Origin: an uncultured Pelagibacteraceae bacterium
GTDB lineage: Bacteria; Pseudomonadota; Alphaproteobacteria; Pelagibacterales; AG-422-B15
Direction of reading: 5' to 3'
Assembly (NCBI GenBank): GCA_902524795.1
Contig: CABZEU010000004.1
Span: 1-64,000, forward strand
DNA length: 64,000 bases
The notes beneath the pieces were generated by a model, which ran no database searches, was not told the origin of the DNA, and worked only from the letters and a program-made list of their open reading frames with translations. Shown one piece after another: positions 57,890 to 64,000 of this stretch. Made by a program: the position numbers and the translations under genes. The first letter of the stretch is position 1, and each line of letters starts with the position of its first letter.

Positions 57890-60093
57890 TGACAAACCGC
57901 AATTGGCAATTTCAAACGGAGCAGTCTCTTGTAGAAAATCATGGTCTCAAACTTGATGAGTTTGAAAAAATAGTAGAAGGCTTAGGCAGAGAACCCAATC
58001 TTACTGAATTGGGCATCTTTAGTGCTATGTGGAATGAACATTGTTCTTATAAATCCTCAAAATTTTGGCTCAAAAAACTACCAACATCGGGTAAACGCGT
58101 TGTGCAAGGACCAGGAGAAAATGCTGGAGTTGTTGATATTGATGACGGAGATGTCGCCGTCTTCAAGATGGAAAGTCATAATCATCCTTCTTTCCTTGAG
58201 CCATATCAAGGTGCGGCTACCGGAGTTGGTGGCATACTTCGTGATGTCTTTACAATGGGTGCTCGCCCCGTAGCTAATTTAAATGCCTTGAGATTTGGAG
58301 AACCCAACCATCCTAAAACAAAACATTTATTATCAGGCGTTGTCAGCGGTATAGGTGGATATGGCAATTGTATTGGTGTGCCAACCGTCGGTGGTGAAGT
58401 CAATTTTCATCCTTCATATAACGGTAATATTTTAGTAAATGCCATGACAGTTGGAATAGCAAAGAAAGATAAAATCTTTTACTCCGCAGCAGCAGGAATT
58501 GGAAACCCCGTTGTTTATGTAGGATCAAAGACTGGACGAGATGGAATCCACGGTGCAACCATGGCATCCGCTGAATTCGATGAAGATTCAGAAGATAAAA
58601 AGCCGACTGTTCAGGTTGGCGATCCATTTACTGAGAAGTTATTGTTGGAAGCTTGTCTCGAATTGATGAAAGAAGAAGCAATTATTGCAATTCAAGATAT
58701 GGGCGCTGCTGGATTAACATCATCCTCAATTGAAATGGCATCCAAAGGTGATGTGGGTTTAGAAATTGATCTTTCAAAAGTGCCAATGCGTGCACAAAAT
58801 ATGTCAGCATACGAATTAATGTTGTCAGAAAGTCAGGAACGCATGCTTATGGTACTCGATCCATCAAAAGAAGAAATGGCTAGAGATATTTTTAAGAAAT
58901 GGGATCTCGAATTTGAGGTGATTGGCAAAGTAACAGATACAAAAAGACTTATTCTCATAAAGAACGGCAAAGAAGAAGCCAGCATACCTATTAATATATT
59001 AGTTGAAGATGCTCCTGAATATCAAAGAGATTACATTGTTGAAGAACCATCTCCAATTAAAGAATACAAATCAGAAGACTTCGATCAGAATAATATTTTA
59101 AAGGACTTAAACACCATGATTATGCATCCCGATCTTAGTAGCCGAAAATGGATCTGGGAACAATATGATCATATGGTCATGGCAGATACTGTGGTAAGAC
59201 CAGGGTCTGATGCGGCAGTAGTGCGTATTCACGGAACAAATAAAGGACTAGCCATGAGCACAGACTGTTCTCCAGTATATTGCAAACACAACCCTTATGA
59301 AGGTGGTAAACATGCAGTTGTTGAAACATGGAGAAACATAATAGCTTCAGGCGCCCTACCAATCGCTATTACTGATTGTATGAACTTTGGTAACCCTGAA
59401 AAACCTGAAATCATGGGACAATTTGTAGAGTGTATTCGAGGTATGGGCGATGCTTGTTCAAAATTAAACTATCCTGTCGTTTCAGGAAACGTCTCACTCT
59501 ACAACGAAACTAATGGTGAAGGCATATATCCAACGCCAGCTATAGGAGGTGTTGGGTTAATCAAAGATTTATCAAATGTAAAAACGCTTTCTTTAAAAGA
59601 AGATGGTAACTTTCTATGCGTGGTAGGGGAAACAGCTAATCACTTAGGCAGTTCAAAGTATATATCTATTATTCAATCTAAAGAGGAAGGTGGAACACCT
59701 AAGATTAACTTAGACACTGAATTAAGAAATGGAAATTTTGTAATGGATGCAATACATCAAAAATTAATTGCTTCAGCACATGACGTCGGAGAAGGAGGTA
59801 TTTTAGTGGCTATATCGGAGATGTGTATGTTAGGAAATCTTGGAATAACAATAGAAATTGAAACAAATTTTCCACATGGCTACTTCTTTGCAGAAGATCA
59901 GTCTCGTTATCTATTAGAAGTAAATCCTACTAGTTATGATGAATGCCAAAAATTAGCAAATAAGAATGGTGTTCATCTTGAAAAAATAGGCATAGTTGGT
60001 GGAGATAAAATCAGTATTAGAAATATAGGTGATCAACACGTTTCTGCTTTGAAACGCAGTTTCGAAACGGGCATTAAACAGATATTTCAATAG
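57889..60093 (+). CDS. purL: FGAM synthetase synthetase subunit PurL (small form)
   Basis: ATP-dependent amidation of FGAR to FGAM. 734 residues, the short form that works with separate PurS and Pur[29 protein letters not shown] and [25 protein letters not shown] are diagnostic. Ends 78 nt before grxD; the bolA gene often found between them in alphaproteobacteria is missing. Confidence 0.99.
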   Translation: MTNRNWQFQTEQSLVENHGLKLDEFEKIVEGLGREPNLTELGIFSAMWNEHCSYKSSKFWLKKLPTSGKRVVQGPGENAGVVDIDDGDVAVFKMESHNHPSFLEPYQGAATGVGGILRDVFTMGARPVANLNALRFGEPNHPKTKHLLSGVVSGIGGYGNCIGVPTVGGEVNFHPSYNGNILVNAMTVGIAKKDKIFYSAAAGIGNPVVYVGSKTGRDGIHGATMASAEFDEDSEDKKPTVQVGDPFTEKLLLEACLELMKEEAIIAIQDMGAAGLTSSSIEMASKGDVGLEIDLSKVPMRAQNMSAYELMLSESQERMLMVLDPSKEEMARDIFKKWDLEFEVIGKVTDTKRLILIKNGKEEASIPINILVEDAPEYQRDYIVEEPSPIKEYKSEDFDQNNILKDLNTMIMHPDLSSRKWIWEQYDHMVMADTVVRPGSDAAVVRIHGTNKGLAMSTDCSPVYCKHNPYEGGKHAVVETWRNIIASGALPIAITDCMNFGNPEKPEIMGQFVECIRGMGDACSKLNYPVVSGNVSLYNETNGEGIYPTPAIGGVGLIKDLSNVKTLSLKEDGNFLCVVGETANHLGSSKYISIIQSKEEGGTPKINLDTELRNGNFVMDAIHQKLIASAHDVGEGGILVAISEMCMLGNLGITIEIETNFPHGYFFAEDQSRYLLEVNPTSYDECQKLANKNGVHLEKIGIVGGDKISIRNIGDQHVSALKRSFETGIKQIFQ

Positions 60094-60125
60094 TAAATAA
60101 TCAAAAATAAAGGAATTTTTTATAG

Positions 60126-60149
60126 AATATTTATTATTGAATAAATATT
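60126..60149. repeat. AT-only 10-bp inverted repeat between purL and grxD
   Basis: AATATTTATT and AATAAATATT flank an ATTG loop. No T-tract follows on the plus strand. It may be a weak terminator, or chance in AT-rich DNA. Confidence 0.45.
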
Positions 60150-60171
60150 AAAAGCAGTTAATTGTAATGTT

Positions 60172-60501
60172 ATGAACGAAACAGTACAAAATAATATCAA
60201 AGACATAGTTGATCAAAATGATGTTGTTCTTTTTATGAAAGGCACCAAAGTTCAACCTGAATGTGGATTTTCTAATGCTGTCGTAAATGCCCTATCATTT
60301 ATGAATATTGAATATAAAGACGTTAATGTTTTAGAAAGTGACGAATTAAGACAAGGAATAAAAGATTTTACAAATTGGCCAACAATTCCTCAGCTTTATG
60401 TAAAGGGAGAATTTATTGGTGGTTGTGACATTATATTAGATATGCATAAAACTGGTGAATTATCAGAGGTATTAAAAGAAAAAAATATCGCCCACGACTA
60501 A
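60172..60501 (+). CDS. grxD: monothiol glutaredoxin (Grx4/GrxD type)
   Basis: Iron-sulfur cluster carrier. 109 residues; VVLFMKGTKVQPECGFS with Cys31 of the CGFS motif, the WPTIPQLY cis-proline, and GGCDI for glutathione binding. Its 3' end overlaps the DUF2817 gene by 4 nt in convergent orientation. Confidence 0.97.
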   Translation: MNETVQNNIKDIVDQNDVVLFMKGTKVQPECGFSNAVVNALSFMNIEYKDVNVLESDELRQGIKDFTNWPTIPQLYVKGEFIGGCDIILDMHKTGELSEVLKEKNIAHD

Positions 60502-61604
60502 CCGTGCTTTGATAAATATTCTTGAACAGACTTAAAGACAATATTTCCCCTGCTGATTAGATCTTTCTGCCAACGCTTGTTGTTTTGATTGAATGTATTC
60601 AACAGATTTTTTCTACTCCAATGATTCATTATATCTTTTTCATTATTCAATTGATTGTTTTGTGTCCATCTATTCTCGGCTCTTAAATTTTTGAAAACAG
60701 TTGTAGGACCAAATGTTCCAAACTCTTGGGTGATTGTTAACCATTCAATCGATGAAAATTCTTTTACTATACCTGAGTGAATATCTCCTGTTATTCGGTA
60801 ACCCACTCCTTGAGTTGGATCAAGTGGAGATACATGATCACCAAAAAGTGAAACTAGTATATTATATTTATCTTCTTTGATATCATCAGGCACAAGTATG
60901 GTGTCATATCCTGATTTGCCTAATCCAGTATGTAAATCTATACCAAAAACCTTTTTTGTATTATTAAGATTTCTTTTTAACCAATCTAAAATCATCTTAG
61001 GTCCCTGTTGAAGTGTATCACCGCCATATTGTAAACTCTGTGGTCTCGTATATTGCCCCTGTGCAAACCATTGCTTCACATTGGTGAACCCATACTTCAA
61101 CAGTAAACTAATACCTCGAGGTAAAAACATAAGATCTAATTTGGGTGGGACACTTTTGGGATTTAAAAAATCATCAATTTTCGCATATCCTTCAGGTTCG
61201 CCTTGATGATTCTTTATAAAGTTTCTGTTCATATCAACATTATTTTCATTCACCCTTCTGTGCCATGCCATACCGTATGGATTAATGATATGAATAAAAA
61301 CGATGCAATAGTCAGTGATGGGGCTCGCATTTTTGAGTTGCTCTAAAACTGATAATTGAATAGCTGAACCTGCAAATCCCTCAACGCCATGAATGCCCGA
61401 ACTATATAACAATAGGTTATCGCTATCGATTGACCCAATGGTTGCAATATCAATACAAAGATTTTCTTGATTAGGTCCTTTGCAATCTAAAGTAAGTGTA
61501 TCATGACTAACTTGGTGGCCTTGATCCTTCAGTTCATTAATGGACTTAATGAATCTATCTCGTGCTTGAAAGTAATCTTTTGAAAAGAAGTGCGATGCAC
61601 TCAT
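60498..61604 (-). CDS. M14-like zinc peptidase family protein (DUF2817)
   Basis: 368 residues. SSGIHGVEGFAGS carries the His72-x2-Glu75 zinc pair of M14 carboxypeptidases, the NPYGMAWHRRVNENNVDMNRNF segment matches the substrate-arginine region, and GIDLHTGLG offers the third zinc ligand. No signal peptide, so probably cytoplasmic. Substrate unknown. It follows rpsD by 7 nt. Confidence 0.88.
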   Translation of the reverse strand: MSASHFFSKDYFQARDRFIKSINELKDQGHQVSHDTLTLDCKGPNQENLCIDIATIGSIDSDNLLLYSSGIHGVEGFAGSAIQLSVLEQLKNASPITDYCIVFIHIINPYGMAWHRRVNENNVDMNRNFIKNHQGEPEGYAKIDDFLNPKSVPPKLDLMFLPRGISLLLKYGFTNVKQWFAQGQYTRPQSLQYGGDTLQQGPKMILDWLKRNLNNTKKVFGIDLHTGLGKSGYDTILVPDDIKEDKYNILVSLFGDHVSPLDPTQGVGYRITGDIHSGIVKEFSSIEWLTITQEFGTFGPTTVFKNLRAENRWTQNNQLNNEKDIMNHWSRKNLLNTFNQNNKRWQKDLISRGNIVFKSVQEYLSKHG

Positions 61605-61611
61605 TTGGGAT

Positions 61612-62229
61612 TTATCGAGAATAATACTCGATGACTAGTTTTGGATCCATCTGTGTTGCATATGGAACTTCAGCAAACTGTGGCGTACGAATAAATGTTG
61701 AAGAACATTTCTTTTCATCGACAGTAATATAACCTGGAATATCACGCTCTTGACTTTTCATTGCTTCAATAACAATCTCCATTTCTTTAGACTTATCTTT
61801 AACTTCAATGACATCGCCTTCAGTAACACGGTAGCTTGAGATATTTACTCTTTTACCATTTACTTTGACATGACCATGATTGATGAATTGTCGTGCCGCA
61901 AAAACAGTTGGGACAAACTTTGAACGATAAACGATCGTATCCAATCTTCTTTCTAGAAGAGCAATTAAATTTTCTCCTGAGTCACCCTTTTGTCTGATGG
62001 CCTCTTTATAACAATTACGGAATTGTCTCTCGTTTAGGTTTCCATAATAGCCCTTTAATTTTTGCTTAGCATGCAACTGAACACCATAGTCAGATAGTTT
62101 TCCAGTATGCTTCTGTCCATGTTGACCAGGTCTGTATTTTCTTAAATTAAACGGGCTTTTGGGTCTTCCCCATAGGTTAACACTGAGACGTCTATCGATT
62201 TTGTGTTTTTGTGCTATTCGTTTTGTCAT
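61612..62229 (-). CDS. rpsD: 30S ribosomal protein S4
   Basis: Primary 16S rRNA-binding protein. 205 residues with a short zinc-less N-domain and the S4 domain [36 protein letters not shown]. It is encoded apart from the alpha operon, as usual in alphaproteobacteria. Confidence 0.99.
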   Translation of the reverse strand: MTKRIAQKHKIDRRLSVNLWGRPKSPFNLRKYRPGQHGQKHTGKLSDYGVQLHAKQKLKGYYGNLNERQFRNCYKEAIRQKGDSGENLIALLERRLDTIVYRSKFVPTVFAARQFINHGHVKVNGKRVNISSYRVTEGDVIEVKDKSKEMEIVIEAMKSQERDIPGYITVDEKKCSSTFIRTPQFAEVPYATQMDPKLVIEYYSR

Positions 62230-62238
62230 ATATTGTGA

Positions 62239-62273
62239 TCCGTGGTTTATACTGTTTTCCTCAATATTGTCAA
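62239..62273 (-). promoter_or_regulatory. strong sigma70-like promoter of rpsD
   Basis: On the minus strand a perfect TTGACA (62268-62273), 16 nt, then TATAAA (62246-62251). The predicted start near 62239 leaves only about 10 nt of leader before the rpsD ATG. Confidence 0.8.
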
Positions 62274-62282
62274 ACCAGAATA

Positions 62283-63020
62283 CTAAATTTCCTCAGTTTT
62301 CCTATAATCTGACAGAACTGTGACTACTCCTCTCAGTGTTGCAATTTCTCTATCGCTGAGATCAGCCCGGTGAAAGATATTCCTAAGATTTTGCTTCATT
62401 TTTGGCATTTTTTCTTCGGGTTGAAAGAAACCTCTGTTTTCCAACTCTTTTTCAATATGATCAAAAAAATGCATCAGTTCATTTTGATTGCCACGCGTTA
62501 GTGAATTCTCATCAACTACTTTTTCATCATCATGCATTAATGAAAATATCGAATAACAAAATACATTAACAGCATGTGAAAGATTCAAAGATGAAAAGTT
62601 TTCGTGCGTATCAATCGTCACGCATCGTGTCACTAAAGAAAGATGGTCATTAGTCAAGCCTGATGCTTCACCGCCAAACACAACCGCTAACTTATCATTA
62701 CTGTGTTCATTGTGTATTTCCCTAATGATAGATTTATTGTCAGTGAACTGTTTACTCATATCACGCTTTCGAGCTGTATAGGCAATGGAGAGTGTGGAAT
62801 CGCTGAGTGCCTCTCTTAAGGTAGAGTAAACTTTTGCGCTCTCTATAATTGATTTGGCATCGACTGATACTGCATATGCCTTTTCTGATGGCCAATCTAA
62901 TTTAGGATTAACTAGCCTCAGGTCAGAAAAACCAAAATTATACATGGAACGTGCAACCAGACCTATATTTTCAGGAAGTTGAGTATCAACCAAGATAATT
63001 GAAATATTATTTGAAGACAT
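62283..63020 (-). CDS. RNA 2'-O-methyltransferase, TrmJ-like (SpoU/TrmH family)
   Basis: SPOUT-fold enzyme; TrmJ methylates position 32 of tRNA anticodon loops. 245 residues with [16 protein letters not shown] at motif 1, [11 protein letters not shown] at motif 2 and [14 protein letters not shown] at motif 3; the C-terminal helical extension is typical of TrmJ. Three nt downstream of cimA. Confidence 0.9.
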   Translation of the reverse strand: MSSNNISIILVDTQLPENIGLVARSMYNFGFSDLRLVNPKLDWPSEKAYAVSVDAKSIIESAKVYSTLREALSDSTLSIAYTARKRDMSKQFTDNKSIIREIHNEHSNDKLAVVFGGEASGLTNDHLSLVTRCVTIDTHENFSSLNLSHAVNVFCYSIFSLMHDDEKVVDENSLTRGNQNELMHFFDHIEKELENRGFFQPEEKMPKMKQNLRNIFHRADLSDREIATLRGVVTVLSDYRKTEEI

Positions 63021-63023
63021 GTA

Positions 63024-64000
63024 CTAACTAAGGACCGCAGCCTTTTCTTTCATCAATTTGTACTCAACACTATCAATCAGTGCTCTAAAGGAGGCTTCAA
63101 TAATATTTTCTGAAACACCAATTGTGTACCAACTCTTTTTATCTTTATCAGAACTTTCAATTGATACTCTGGTAATCGCATCAGTTCCTGTGTTTAAAAT
63201 TCTTACTTTATAGTCGATAAGTGATAAATCCTTGATCAATTCAGCATAACCACTTGATTGAAAATTATTCCTTAAAGCATTGTCTAATGCATTAACTGGT
63301 CCTACACCTTGTCCAGTACCTATAAGTTCTTCTTTACCAAATTTTAATTTTACCTCGGCATCTGATATTGTTTTACCTTCACCACCTGAATTTTTTACGT
63401 TCACATTAAAATTGACAACTTCAAAATAAGTTGGCATTTCAGCAATGACCTTTTTCACTAAAATTTCAAATGAAGCATCAGCACCATCGTATGAATATCC
63501 AATAAATTCACGTTCTTTCACTCGATCGAGAATTTTTTGTATGGTTTGATCATCGTTATTAATCTGAATCCCAGTGGATTTTAATCGTGCAAGAATATTT
63601 GATTTTCCTGATTGTTCTGAAATGATGATTTGGCGATGATTGCCCACTAACTCAGGATCGATATGTTCATAAGTTTTAGGGTCTTTGTTTACTGCTGAGA
63701 CGTGCAATCCTCCCTTATGCGCAAATGCTGCTGAGCCTACATAAGGTGCTGTTCTATTGGGTACACGATTTAATATTTCATCTAAAAGTCTTGAAAGTTC
63801 GGTTAACTGACCAAGATTTTTAGTATCAATGGATAGATTAAATTTATCGATATATTCATCCTTCAAAGCAAAAGTAGGGAGAAGAGTGATTAAATTAGCA
63901 TTTCCGCATCGTTCACCAAGTCCATTAATCGTACCTTGTACTTGTCTGACCCCAGCATGAACTGCGGCTAATGAATTTGCTACAGCATTTCCGGTATCAT
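63024..64000 (-). CDS. cimA: citramalate synthase, 3' part (5' end outside window)
   Basis: Condenses pyruvate and acetyl-CoA to citramalate for isoleucine synthesis. The frame is open to the window edge, where GTINGLGERCGNANL of the HMGL-like barrel is visible; the inner start at 63866 is not real. AFAHKGGLHVSAV follows, then the LeuA-type regulatory domain (SDAEVKLKFGKEELIGTGQGVGPVNALDNALR). The regulatory domain and spacing favour CimA over LeuA. Confidence 0.88.
   Translation of the reverse strand, partial: DTGNAVANSLAAVHAGVRQVQGTINGLGERCGNANLITLLPTFALKDEYIDKFNLSIDTKNLGQLTELSRLLDEILNRVPNRTAPYVGSAAFAHKGGLHVSAVNKDPKTYEHIDPELVGNHRQIIISEQSGKSNILARLKSTGIQINNDDQTIQKILDRVKEREFIGYSYDGADASFEILVKKVIAEMPTYFEVVNFNVNVKNSGGEGKTISDAEVKLKFGKEELIGTGQGVGPVNALDNALRNNFQSSGYAELIKDLSLIDYKVRILNTGTDAITRVSIESSDKDKKSWYTIGVSENIIEASFRALIDSVEYKLMKEKAAVLS

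Overview
The window looks like a chromosome segment of a streamlined, low-G+C (about one third by eye) free-living marine alphaproteobacterium. The pointers are proteorhodopsin, ATP-synthase inhibitor zeta (DUF1476) beside purC, a glutathione-era monothiol glutaredoxin after purL, a propionyl-CoA carboxylase pair, NAD-dependent formate dehydrogenase, and extremely tight packing with many 1-17 nt gene overlaps. This would fit SAR11-like or AEGEAN-169/HIMB59-like pelagic lineages, but the exact placement is inference.

Region by region. Bases 1-5816 (+) carry the end of topA, an aldehyde dehydrogenase, a HAD-like hydrolase, a RidA protein, a glycerophosphodiester phosphodiesterase and panC. Bases 5813-13369 hold mgtE (-), lipB and a gamma-butyrobetaine-hydroxylase-like dioxygenase (+), then pccA, pccB and an RluC/D pseudouridine synthase (-). 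From 13411 to 42247 everything is on the minus strand. It is one almost continuous translation/transcription block that reads tRNA-Tyr, tRNA-Gly, tuf, tRNA-Trp, secE, nusG, rplKAJL, rpoBC, rpsL, rpsG, fusA, then the complete S10, spc and alpha operons including secY, adk and rpoA, ending with rplQ. Good sigma70-like promoters are visible before rpsL and before rpsM, and no tuf gene sits between fusA and rpsJ.

Bases 42248-49242 contain rlmB, tRNA-Thr, a 782-bp mini-island that has duplicated the 3' part of tRNA-Thr and carries one nuclease-like gene, a fatty acid hydroxylase family protein, formate dehydrogenase, a class II aldolase-like protein, glpK and nadK. Bases 49245-51941 hold a two-gene unit (a passenger-less inverse-autotransporter beta-barrel and a six-cysteine secreted protein), tRNA-Leu, and a blue-tuned proteorhodopsin with a textbook terminator. 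Bases 52066-64000 carry a CinA-like protein, sfsA, map, purB, a small lysine-rich membrane protein, the DUF1476 gene, purC-purS-purQ-purL, grxD, a DUF2817 peptidase, rpsD, a TrmJ-like methyltransferase and the 3' part of cimA.

Most of the window is housekeeping. The parts most worth a second look are the tRNA-Thr mini-island, the beta-barrel/secreted-protein pair, the leader between rpoC and rpsL where a strong promoter runs straight into a terminator-like hairpin, and a possible leaderless pccB transcript.
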